Origin: an uncultured Fimbriimonadales bacterium
GTDB taxonomy: Bacteria; Armatimonadota; Fimbriimonadia; Fimbriimonadales; GBS-DC
Reading direction: 5' to 3'
DNA: 10,696 nt
Assembly: GCA_937925775.1 (NCBI GenBank)
Contig: CALAMM010000152.1
Location: 1-10,696 of the forward strand
Shown here piece by piece: positions 1 through 6,416 of the stretch. The notes beneath the pieces were generated by a model, which made no database searches, was not told where the DNA came from, and saw nothing but the letters and a program-made list of their open reading frames with translations. The number at the start of each line of letters is the position of its first letter. Within the stretch, counting starts at the first letter, position 1. Position numbers and translations under genes: made by a program.

Positions 1-672
1 CGCGTTGCGCACCCCCAAACGATTCATAAGAATCATCCCGCCCCAGAACAGGAGCGAATAGAAGAGCGCGTCGGTCTTCAGGTTCTCCGTGTAAAACAGC
101 GCAATCACCAGCACTGCGCCGAGGTCATCTACGATTGCGAGCGCGGTCAGAAACACTTTCAGGGCGAGCGGTGCGCGCGTGCCCAGCAGCGCCAGTACGC
201 CCAGTGCGAACGCGATATCGGTCGCCATCGGCACGCCCCAGCCGCGGATCTCGGGAGTCCCCCAGTTCAACGCAACATAAATCAGCGCGGGCACCACCAT
301 TCCCCCAAGCGCAGCGACCATCGAGAGCGCCGCTTTGCGTGGAGAGCTCAACTCACCCACCAGCAACTCGCGCTTGATCTCCATCCCCACCAGGAGGAAG
401 AACACCGCCATCAAACCGTCGTTAATCCACAACAGTAGGGGCTTATCGATATCGATTAGGTTGCCGAACCGCACCTCGACAGGGGTTGCCCAGAGGCGGA
501 AGTAGTAATCGCCCAGCGGCGAGTTCGCCCACAGGAGTGCAAGAACCGCGCATGCCAGCAGCACGATACCCCCCGCGCTCGCCTGCTTGGCGAACATCAC
601 GAAGGGTCGGGTGAGCCGCTCGATGGGCAGAGGCGGAAGTGGTTGCAGTTTCTGAGGTTTTGTCGCTGCCAT
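1..672 (-). CDS. nhaA: NhaA-type Na+/H+ antiporter, N-terminal 224 residues (C-terminus beyond window)
   Basis: An inner-membrane antiporter that exchanges cytoplasmic Na+ for external protons. The reading frame is open from the ATG at 672 down to base 1, so about 224 residues are present of roughly 390-450 usual for the family. Diagnostic segments are visible: WINDGLMAVFFLLVGMEIKR around residues 82-101, GWGVPMATDIAFALGVLALL around 144-163 (D152 corresponds to E. coli D133) and ALAIVDDLGAVLVIALFYT around 177-195, where D182-D183 match the ion-binding pair D163-D164. Several hydrophobic membrane segments are clear. The ATG lies 3 nt after the fabI stop with no strong Shine-Dalgarno site, so translation is probably coupled to fabI and both genes probably share its promoter. 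The family call is very secure; only the missing C-terminus is unknown. Confidence 0.96.
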   Translation of the reverse strand, partial: MAATKPQKLQPLPPLPIERLTRPFVMFAKQASAGGIVLLACAVLALLWANSPLGDYYFRLWATPVEVRFGNLIDIDKPLLLWINDGLMAVFFLLVGMEIKRELLVGELSSPRKAALSMVAALGGMVVPALIYVALNWGTPEIRGWGVPMATDIAFALGVLALLGTRAPLALKVFLTALAIVDDLGAVLVIALFYTENLKTDALFYSLLFWGGMILMNRLGVRNA

Positions 673-675
673 CGC

Positions 676-1437
676 TTACATTCCCAGGATGTGGTAGCCT
701 GCATCGATGTAGATGACTTCGCCCGTGATTCCGCGTCCCATGTCGCTGAAGAGGAACACGGCGGCGTCGCCCACCTCGTCTGGGTCGGTGTCGCGTTTGA
801 ACGGCGCGTGATGACGCACATATTCCATCATAGAGGTGAAGCCGCGAATGCCGCGCGCGGCGAGCGTGCTTACAGGTCCGGGCGAGAGCGCATTCACACG
901 AATCTGGCGCGCGCCCAGTTCGTAGGCTAAGTAGCGCACGCTTGCCTCCAGCGCTGCTTTTGCCACCCCCATCACATTATAACCTGGCACCACCCGCTCG
1001 CTGCCTAAGTAGGTGAGCGTCAGAATCGATGCCCCATCCCGCAGTATCGGTTCCAGATGGCGCGTGGCGGCGACAAAGGTGTACACACTGGTCTCCAGCG
1101 CGATTTTGAACCCCTCGCGCGAGGTGTCCAGATACCGCCCTGCTAACTCCTCTCGCAGCGCATACGCGACACAGTGCGCCATGAAATCCACCTGCTCCCA
1201 ACGCGCACGCAGTGTGTCGACGACCTGCTGGATTTCCGCGTCGTTGTTGAGGTCGCACTGAAGCGTGAAGGCGTCGGGGAGCTCGCGGGCGAGCGCGTTC
1301 ACCTTCTCTTCGAAACGGTCGTTCTGATAAGCGATTGCAAGGCTTGCGCCGTGCGCGGCGCAGCGCTGAGCGATTTTCCATGCCAAGCTGTGCTGGTTCG
1401 CCACGCCAAAAATTACGCCCCTCTTCCCTGTGAGCAT
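676..1437 (-). CDS. fabI: Enoyl-[acyl-carrier-protein] reductase, FabI type
   Basis: NADH/NADPH-dependent reductase that carries out the last step of each fatty-acid elongation cycle in the cytoplasm. It has 253 residues, close to the usual 255-262. The N-terminal nucleotide-binding segment GVANQHSLAW (residues 11-20) is the FabI form of the Rossmann motif. The catalytic Tyr-x6-Lys is present as Y153 and K160 in PGYNVMGVAK, with the extra FabI tyrosine Y143 in LTYLG. The C-terminus ends YIDAGYHILGM, typical of the family. The start at 1437 is chosen because AGGAGG sits 8 nt upstream (gap TAAATGGT) and because longer in-frame starts (up to 1488) would begin upstream of the promoter. The usual HS(I/V)xFA loop reads HCVAYA (H88-A93), with Cys for Ser. 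nhaA follows 3 nt downstream; ccmC is divergent. Confidence 0.96.
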   Translation of the reverse strand: MLTGKRGVIFGVANQHSLAWKIAQRCAAHGASLAIAYQNDRFEEKVNALARELPDAFTLQCDLNNDAEIQQVVDTLRARWEQVDFMAHCVAYALREELAGRYLDTSREGFKIALETSVYTFVAATRHLEPILRDGASILTLTYLGSERVVPGYNVMGVAKAALEASVRYLAYELGARQIRVNALSPGPVSTLAARGIRGFTSMMEYVRHHAPFKRDTDPDEVGDAAVFLFSDMGRGITGEVIYIDAGYHILGM

Positions 1438-1460
1438 ACCATTTACCTCCTGTGGGAGAT

Positions 1461-1488
1461 ATTGTACCCCCTGCGCGTGGGCAGGCAA
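1461..1488 (-). promoter_or_regulatory. Sigma70-type promoter of fabI-nhaA
   Basis: Read on the minus strand there is a -35 element TTGCCT (1488-1483), a 16-nt spacer and a -10 element TACAAT (1466-1461). The -10 lies 23 nt upstream of the fabI ATG, leaving room for the AGGAGG ribosome-binding site. Assigned by motif match only. Confidence 0.7.
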
Positions 1489-1494
1489 GTCGGG

Positions 1495-1500
1495 TACAAT
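1495..1500 (+). promoter_or_regulatory. -10 element of ccmC, near-leaderless start
   Basis: TACAAT ends 9 nt before the ccmC ATG, so the transcript would begin at or within a few bases of the start codon. No Shine-Dalgarno site and no convincing -35 are visible, and the expected -35 position is TGCGCG (1472-1477). Confidence 0.6.
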
Positions 1501-1509
1501 CTTCTTACT

Positions 1510-2280
1510 ATGCGCATCGCGTTCTGGCTCGCGGGGCTGGGGATGACAGTCCTGACGATAATCGCGTTCTACTGGGTGCCGCCTGCGCAGGATTTTCGGG
1601 ACCCCGGCTCAGCGCGGATTGTCATGTTCCATGTGCCTGCAGCGGCTACCTGCACGCTCTGTTTCCTTGCGGGGGGCTTCTTCGGATGGCGCTACCTGCG
1701 TCGGCGGGAGCCGTTAGACGATGCCCGCGCCGCCGCCGCGAACGAGGTTGGCTTGACTTTTGGCGTCATCACTCTGCTTACGGGCATGGTCTTTGCAACG
1801 ATGCAGTGGGGCAAGCCGTGGCACTGGGATCCCCGCCAGACGAGCTTCCTCCTGCAGCTGATGATTTACGCGGCGTACTTCGCGCTACGCGGCTCGGTAG
1901 AAGACGACCGCCGCCGCGCCGCCGTGAGTTCAGGCTACACCGTATTCGCTGCAATGACCGTCCCCCTGCTCGTCTACATCCTACCCCGCTTGCCGATGTT
2001 CAAGGAAGTTTCACTGCACCCCAGCAATGTGATGGCAAGCAAGGAGGGGCTGGACTGGTCCTACCGCGCGGGGATTTATCTTGGGGTCATCACCTACGGG
2101 CTGCTGGCGTTCGGACTGTACCGATTGCGCACGACCACCTTGACACTGGAGGCGAGAATCAGTGAACTGGCAGACCGCTTTGGGCATCAGTATCCTCATC
2201 GTGTGGGCTGGAGTCTTCGCGTATCTGCTGTGGCTTCAGGGGCGGATGGCGACACTCCAGAAACGCCTGCGGGAACTTGA
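1510..2280 (+). CDS. ccmC: Haem exporter/chaperone protein CcmC (cytochrome c maturation)
   Basis: Integral membrane protein of cytochrome c maturation system I that presents haem on the periplasmic side for transfer to CcmE. It is 256 residues long, about 220-245 being usual. The tryptophan-rich haem-handling motif is intact at residues 100-111 (WGKPWHWDPRQT), flanked by the two expected external histidines H41 (MFHVPAA) and H170 (SLHPSN). Six hydrophobic segments are apparent. The start at 1510 is preferred over an upstream in-frame ATG at 1174, which would run antisense through fabI. The conserved part ends near residue 222 (LEARISELADR). The last 35 or so residues are low in hydrophobicity and overlap the ccmD-like gene in another frame, so the tail may be a neutral read-through. 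No other ccm genes lie in the window apart from ccmD. Confidence 0.92.
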   Translation: MRIAFWLAGLGMTVLTIIAFYWVPPAQDFRDPGSARIVMFHVPAAATCTLCFLAGGFFGWRYLRRREPLDDARAAAANEVGLTFGVITLLTGMVFATMQWGKPWHWDPRQTSFLLQLMIYAAYFALRGSVEDDRRRAAVSSGYTVFAAMTVPLLVYILPRLPMFKEVSLHPSNVMASKEGLDWSYRAGIYLGVITYGLLAFGLYRLRTTTLTLEARISELADRFGHQYPHRVGWSLRVSAVASGADGDTPETPAGT

Positions 2281-2305
2281 GGAGCAAACGCACGAAAAAA
2301 AATGA
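2162..2305 (+). CDS. ccmD: CcmD-like small single-pass membrane protein, overlapping ccmC
   Basis: A 47-codon reading frame starting with GTG, preceded by GGAGG at 2148-2152 with a 9-nt gap. The product has one N-terminal membrane helix (about residues 7-26, ISILIVWAGVFAYLLWLQ region) followed by a charged helical tail (RLRELEEQ) ending in two lysines. Size, topology and position directly after ccmC fit CcmD, which stabilises the CcmABCD haem-handling complex and helps release haem-loaded CcmE. The frame is +1 relative to ccmC and the two overlap by 119 nt, far more than is usual for this pair. It falls below common ORF length cut-offs. CcmD sequences are poorly conserved, so the call rests on context, topology and the good ribosome-binding site. 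Confidence 0.78.
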   Translation: MNWQTALGISILIVWAGVFAYLLWLQGRMATLQKRLRELEEQTHEKK

Positions 2306-2492
2306 GCGACGCTGTCGAAAGGAGGATCAAAGCCCAGCGCCGCTGACATCTATCCAATTCGCCCTGTGGAACGCCCTTGCAGGACATTCCACCCTATTAA
2401 GACTCAAAACGCCGCCAAAAGCGGACAGCAAATTCGGCAATTTTCGGGAAATTGGCAGGAAACAGGAGGCGAATCGGGTACTTTGAGAGATA

Positions 2493-4295
2493 GTGATGGC
2501 GATGATGCGATGGAGCATAGGGACACTGTGTTTGAGTGGGCTATTGGTCTGGGCAGGCTGGCAGCCAAACGCCGCGCTCGACACATTGCAGTGGACAACG
2601 ATAGACGGCACAACCGTGCGCCTAAGCGATCTACAGGACGCCAACGCCGTGGTGTTCATCACGCTTTCCTCGCGCTGTCCTGCGGTGCCACGCTACGCCC
2701 CACGCCTGAATACGCTCTACGAGACCTTCCGTAAGCAGGGCGTAGCGTTCTACGGCATCTACCCTGAAGCAGACGAGACTGCCGAGTCGGCTCGCGAGCA
2801 TGCGCAGCGGCTGGGCTTGAAGTTCCCTATTGTGCATCGAGGCGCGGTCGAGATTGCTCGCTATGTGGGCGCGACCCATGTGCCTCAGGCGTTTGTGCTG
2901 AACCGCAAGGGGGAGGTGGTCTACGCAGGCGCGATCGATAGTGTCATCAAGCGCGAGGTCGGTCAGCACCAGTACCTGCGCGACGCGATTCGGGCGACGC
3001 TTGCGGGCAAACCCGTCGAGCCATCGCGCACAACCGTTGTGGGCTGTTTCCTGACCCTGCCTGAGCGCAGTGAGACGCCTGCGCTTCCGCAAGTCACCTT
3101 CGCCGAGCATATCGCCCCCATCCTCTACGCGAAATGCACCACCTGCCATCATCCTGGCGACATCGGTCCGTTCCCGCTGCAATCGTACAACGATGCCAAA
3201 CGCTGGGCGAAGGAGATTAAGTACTACACGGAGAAGCGGCTTATGCCCCCGTGGAAGCCGACGCCAGGCTTTGCTAAGTTCAAAAACGAGTTCTACTTGA
3301 CCGACGAGGAGATTGCGCTGATTGCCCGCTGGGTCGACTCAGGCACGCCTGCTGGCGACCTAAGCAAGGCTCCCAAGCCTCCCACTTTCAACAAGGGCTG
3401 GTACTACGGGGAGCCAGACCTGATTGTGGAAATGCAGGAGGCGTATGAACTGGATGGCACGGGGGGCGACGAGTACCGCTACTTCGTAATCCCTGTGGAG
3501 CTGCCTGAGAACAAGGTCATCGTGGGCATCGATATTCAGCCAGGTAATCGCGAGGTTGTGCATCACGCGAATATGTTTGTCGACATTTCAGGGCGCGCCC
3601 GCCAGCTGGATGCCGAAGACCCTCGCCCAGGCTACTCGAACTTTGGGGGCACAGGCTTTATCCCGCTGATGATGTTGGGCGGCTGGGTGCCTGGCATGCG
3701 TCCGATTATGCTCGACGACAACTTCGCGGCGGTGCTGCCCCGCAAGTTCGACCTCGTGATGCAAATCCACTACTTCAAGCGGGGCAAGCGTGAGAAGGAT
3801 CGCACGAAAGTCGGGCTTTACCTCGCCGACCGCACGGAGCAGACCAAACCGGTGCAGCTGGTGGTCATCGGCAACCGCGACATCAATATCCCGCCGGGTG
3901 AAAAGAACTATCGCGTTCACGCCCGCTGGGTCACGCCGAGCGACCGCCCTGTGTACGCGCTCTCCATTATGGCGCATATGCACCTGATTGCGCGCGGCAC
4001 GGAGGTCGTCGCCAAAACGCCTGACGGACGCACCATCCCGCTCCTGCAAATCACCGACTACGACTTCAACTGGCAACAGGCATACTTCTATGAGAAGCCT
4101 ATCGAGCTGCCGCCGGGCACGGTCGTGGAGTGCGTGGGCTGGTATGACAACTCGTCGGATAATCCGAACAACCCCAGCAACCCGCCGCGCTTAGTGCGCT
4201 TCGGCGAGGGCACCTACGATGAAATGTTTTACATCTTCCTCGCCATCCACGATCCGAAGGCGAAGAGCTCTTATCTGATTCCCGCGAGTCTGTAG
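2493..4295 (+). CDS. Exported redoxin / cytochrome c / type II copper monooxygenase-like fusion protein
   Basis: Three modules in about 600 residues (numbered from the GTG at 2493; in-frame ATGs at 2496, 2502 and 2505 are alternatives). Residues 5-28 look like a signal peptide ending PNAA. Residues 31-175 form a thioredoxin-like AhpC/TSA-redoxin fold with SSRCPAVPRY, where C62 has no CxxC partner, and the cis-proline segment THVPQAF (P131). Residues 200-290 hold one haem c site CTTCH (215-219), with M251 in RLMPPW a likely axial ligand. Residues 305-600 resemble copper type II ascorbate-dependent monooxygenases: HH at 357-358, QIHY H426, HMH 495-497 and EM M578 match the expected copper ligands. 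Domain architectures of this kind occur in Planctomycetes- and Acidobacteria-like genomes, but the substrate is unknown. It lies 187 nt after ccmD, whose system would attach its haem. A weak -10 (TACTTT, 2479-2484) precedes it. Confidence 0.87.
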   Translation: MMAMMRWSIGTLCLSGLLVWAGWQPNAALDTLQWTTIDGTTVRLSDLQDANAVVFITLSSRCPAVPRYAPRLNTLYETFRKQGVAFYGIYPEADETAESAREHAQRLGLKFPIVHRGAVEIARYVGATHVPQAFVLNRKGEVVYAGAIDSVIKREVGQHQYLRDAIRATLAGKPVEPSRTTVVGCFLTLPERSETPALPQVTFAEHIAPILYAKCTTCHHPGDIGPFPLQSYNDAKRWAKEIKYYTEKRLMPPWKPTPGFAKFKNEFYLTDEEIALIARWVDSGTPAGDLSKAPKPPTFNKGWYYGEPDLIVEMQEAYELDGTGGDEYRYFVIPVELPENKVIVGIDIQPGNREVVHHANMFVDISGRARQLDAEDPRPGYSNFGGTGFIPLMMLGGWVPGMRPIMLDDNFAAVLPRKFDLVMQIHYFKRGKREKDRTKVGLYLADRTEQTKPVQLVVIGNRDINIPPGEKNYRVHARWVTPSDRPVYALSIMAHMHLIARGTEVVAKTPDGRTIPLLQITDYDFNWQQAYFYEKPIELPPGTVVECVGWYDNSSDNPNNPSNPPRLVRFGEGTYDEMFYIFLAIHDPKAKSSYLIPASL

Positions 4296-4329
4296 AGGCG
4301 GTCTGCCCCGTGGGCGACGCGCCTTGCGT

Positions 4330-4376
4330 GAGGGGGCATCGACAGGGCACAGAGCCGCTGCGGTCGATGCCTCTTC
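4330..4376. terminator. 14-bp stem hairpin between the redoxin fusion gene and the phasin-like gene
   Basis: GGCATCGAC (4335-4343) and GTCGATGCC (4363-4371) are perfect complements; five further pairs, two of them G-U in RNA, extend the stem to 4330-4343 with 4363-4376. The loop is 19 nt. There is no run of U after it, so a factor-independent terminator is not certain. It ends 6 nt before the TATAAT of the next gene and may instead be an operator or a processed 3' end. The preceding bases 4296-4324 can also fold (AGGCG with CGCCT, enclosing GCCC-CGT-GGGC). Confidence 0.5.
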
Positions 4377-4382
4377 AATCGG

Positions 4383-4398
4383 TATAATTGGCTGGAGG
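4383..4398 (+). promoter_or_regulatory. -10 box and Shine-Dalgarno site of the phasin-like gene
   Basis: Consensus TATAAT at 4383-4388 and GGAGG at 4394-4398, the latter 10 nt before the ATG at 4409. No good -35 hexamer is seen; its expected position falls inside the right arm of the hairpin. With transcription starting about 7 nt after the -10, the leader would be very short but would still include part of the ribosome-binding site. Confidence 0.6.
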
Positions 4399-4408
4399 CA
4401 CTCAAGCG

Positions 4409-4726
4409 ATGGCATCGATTCGCGGTTTACTGGAACAGAGCGTGCTAATGGGACTGGGCGCGGTGTCGCTGACGCGCGAGACGGCGCAGAGCCTGGTGGA
4501 TGAGATGGTCAAGCGGGGGCAGGCGCAGCGCGAGGAAGCAAGCGAAATGGTCGAGCAGCTGCTCAAGCGCGGTGAAAAGGAGCGCAACGCCCTGCGTAAA
4601 CTCATTCGCGACGAAGTGCAGGAGGTGTTGAAAGAGCTCCAGCTGCCCACGCACGCCGACATCAAGACGCTCGAGAAGAAACTCGACGCAATCCTACACA
4701 AGTTGGAGACGCCGTCTCAGGGGTAA
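4409..4726 (+). CDS. Phasin-like coiled-coil protein (PhaF/PhaI superfamily-type)
   Basis: A 105-residue, highly charged, almost entirely helical protein. A short hydrophobic N-terminus (about residues 6-20, ending GLGAVSLTRE) is followed by a long amphipathic helix with repeats of the type LVDEMVKRG and VEQLLKRGEKER. After a break at LPTHADI (79-85) comes a final helix rich in Lys and Glu. This layout matches the small phasin-family proteins annotated as polyhydroxyalkanoate granule-associated, although proteins of this type also occur in bacteria without a PHA synthase, and none is visible here. The ATG at 4409 is chosen for its GGAGG site; a TTG at 4388 would overlap the -10 box. It ends 3 nt before the ABC1 kinase gene, so the two are almost certainly one transcript. 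Function is unproven; a membrane- or granule-surface scaffold is the likeliest role. Confidence 0.75.
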   Translation: MASIRGLLEQSVLMGLGAVSLTRETAQSLVDEMVKRGQAQREEASEMVEQLLKRGEKERNALRKLIRDEVQEVLKELQLPTHADIKTLEKKLDAILHKLETPSQG

Positions 4727-4729
4727 TCG

Positions 4730-6388
4730 ATGCGCCCTTTCACGCGGCGCGTGCGCAGTCTGCAGCGCTATCGGCAAGTCGTTAGCGTGTTGGTGCGACA
4801 TGGCTTCGGCGGTGCGCTGGAGTACCTCAGTGTCCACCGACGCCTTGCCCTCGCCAAAAGCGAACTGCGCCCGCCTGAGGAACCCCTCGAGTCGCCAGCG
4901 CAGCACCTGCGCGCCGCGATAGAAGAACTCGGTCCTACCTTCATCAAACTCGGACAGATTCTCAGCACGCGCTCCGACCTGCTGCCTGAGCCGTTTATCG
5001 AGGAACTACGCAAACTGCAGGACAACGCGCCCGCTGAGCCGTGGGAGACGATGCGCCCTGTTATCGAAGCGGAGCTGGGTCGCCCGATAGAGGAGGTGTT
5101 CGCCCGCATCGGGCCTGAACCGCTCGGCTCCGCCTCGCTCTCGCAGGTCTACGCCGCGGAGCTGCTGGATGGAACCCCCGTCGCCGTGAAAGTGCAGCGT
5201 CCCCACATTCGCGAAACGGTCGAACTGGATTTGGAAATCCTGCACGATTTGGCGAGCCTCGCGCAGCGTACCCAGTTGGGCGAGTTGTACGACCCTGAAA
5301 CCGTCGCGGAGGATTTCGCGTTCACCCTGCTGAACGAGCTGGATTACCGCCGTGAGAGGCGCAACGCCGAGCAGTTCCGCCGCAATTTCGCTGGCGAGGC
5401 GGAAGTCTACATCCCGCGCTTTTTCGATGCGTATTGCACGGAACGGCTGCTGGTGATGGAGCGTTTAGAGGGGATCAAAGTGGACGATGGAGACGCGCTC
5501 CGCGCGGCAGGGCACGACACGCGCGAGATTGCCCTGCGCGCCTCGCGCCTGATTATCAAAGAGGTGCTGGAAGACGGCTTTTTCCACGCCGACCCCCACC
5601 CTGGCAACTACCTAATCCTGCCTGACGGGCGGATTGGCGTGCTGGATTTTGGCATGGTAGGCGTGCTGAACGAGGACGACCGCCTGAACTTGACACGCCT
5701 TTATATTGCAATTGTGCGCTTGGATGTGCATGCGATGCTGAATGTGTTTGCGCGGATGGGCGCGTTTACGCGCTTCACGGATCGTTCCAAGCTCGCCCGC
5801 GCAGCGGAGCGGATAATCAGCAAATATCGTGGGCGCACCCTCAAAGAGAGCCGATTCACGGAGTTCTGGAACGACCTGACCGAGCTGTGTCGGCACTATC
5901 ATCTACGCATGCCGAGCAATCTGTGGCTGGTAGGTAAGACGCTTGTGATGCTGGAGGGCATCGGCAGGCAGTTAGACCCCGACTACGACCTGTTTGCGGT
6001 CTCCAAGCCGTTTGTGCGCCAGCTGAGCAAGACCGCATGGCTCCCAACGCTGAGCGTGCAGGAGATGGTGGAACAGATAGACACTTGGCGCTACCTGCTC
6101 CGCGAGATGCCCATGATGCTCGTGCAGTGGCTGCAGAGCGTGGAGCGTGGGAAAGTGCCTGTGGAGGCGCAGATCGGTGCGACGCAGGAAACCCTCGACC
6201 GCCTGGACGCAATGATCACGCGCCTGTCGCTGAGCATGCTGGTCGCGGCGTTCATCGTGGGGCTGGCGCTCCTGCTGCCCGCCACGCGCGATATCCCCTA
6301 CGGCACCACGCTTACCATCATCGGCTTCATCGGCGCCGCGGTGCTGGGCGTGTGGCTGCTGGTCTCCATCCTGAAAAAGAAGCATTAG
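4730..6388 (+). CDS. ABC1/AarF (UbiB-like) atypical protein kinase family, membrane anchored
   Basis: A 552-residue member of the ABC1 family, which includes bacterial UbiB and eukaryotic ADCK/COQ8 proteins involved in quinone and lipid metabolism. Hallmarks in order: the KxGQ motif in FIKLGQILSTRSDLLP (K73-Q76), the alanine-rich nucleotide loop GSASLSQVYAA (133-143), the catalytic-type lysine K154 in AVKVQRP, HADPHPGN (286-293) and the metal-binding LDFG (305-308). Two C-terminal membrane helices follow (about 500-517 and 525-547), ending in KKKH, as in UbiB. Length fits the family (about 500-560). The gene is 3 nt downstream of the phasin-like gene. These proteins bind nucleotide and show ATPase activity rather than ordinary protein phosphorylation. 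Whether this one serves quinone synthesis cannot be told, as no quinone-pathway gene is in the window. Confidence 0.93.
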   Translation: MRPFTRRVRSLQRYRQVVSVLVRHGFGGALEYLSVHRRLALAKSELRPPEEPLESPAQHLRAAIEELGPTFIKLGQILSTRSDLLPEPFIEELRKLQDNAPAEPWETMRPVIEAELGRPIEEVFARIGPEPLGSASLSQVYAAELLDGTPVAVKVQRPHIRETVELDLEILHDLASLAQRTQLGELYDPETVAEDFAFTLLNELDYRRERRNAEQFRRNFAGEAEVYIPRFFDAYCTERLLVMERLEGIKVDDGDALRAAGHDTREIALRASRLIIKEVLEDGFFHADPHPGNYLILPDGRIGVLDFGMVGVLNEDDRLNLTRLYIAIVRLDVHAMLNVFARMGAFTRFTDRSKLARAAERIISKYRGRTLKESRFTEFWNDLTELCRHYHLRMPSNLWLVGKTLVMLEGIGRQLDPDYDLFAVSKPFVRQLSKTAWLPTLSVQEMVEQIDTWRYLLREMPMMLVQWLQSVERGKVPVEAQIGATQETLDRLDAMITRLSLSMLVAAFIVGLALLLPATRDIPYGTTLTIIGFIGAAVLGVWLLVSILKKKH

Positions 6389-6401
6389 GTTCCCTATCGA
6401 G

Positions 6402-6407
6402 TAGAAT
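6402..6407 (+). promoter_or_regulatory. -10 element of the SIS-domain gene, near-leaderless start
   Basis: TAGAAT ends 9 nt before the ATG at 6417, the same spacing as at ccmC and the last gene. No Shine-Dalgarno site lies between them. It sits in the 28-nt gap after the kinase gene, so the downstream genes probably have their own transcript as well as any read-through. Confidence 0.5.
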
Positions 6408-6416
6408 CTATCCGCG

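Larger units (their letters stand above)
1461..1500. repeat. Perfect 9-bp inverted repeat spanning the divergent fabI/ccmC promoters
   Basis: ATTGTACCC (1461-1469) and GGGTACAAT (1492-1500) are exact reverse complements separated by 22 nt. Each arm contains the -10 box (TACAAT) of one of the two divergent genes. The arrangement may simply be two good -10 elements in mirror image, or may also be a regulator site. Confidence 0.75.

Noticed and set aside
1438..1488. Longer fabI start at 1488
   Set aside because: It would start upstream of the -10/-35 pair and the AGGAGG site; the FabI N-terminus begins at 1437.
1174..1509. In-frame upstream extension of ccmC from an ATG at 1174
   Set aside because: It runs antisense through fabI and across both promoters; the CcmC family begins at the hydrophobic segment after 1510.
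2302..2346. 14-codon frame starting inside the ccmD stop (ATGA overlap) and containing GGAGG
   Set aside because: Too short, with no similarity or topology to support it; the overlap is probably chance.
2306..2492. 187-nt gap between ccmD and the redoxin fusion gene
   Set aside because: Only a 6-bp palindrome CAATTT/AAATTG (2438-2443 with 2449-2454) and a weak TACTTT are seen; too little to call an operator or terminator.
4388..4408. TTG start for the phasin-like gene
   Set aside because: It lies within the -10 region; the ATG at 4409 has a GGAGG site at a good distance.
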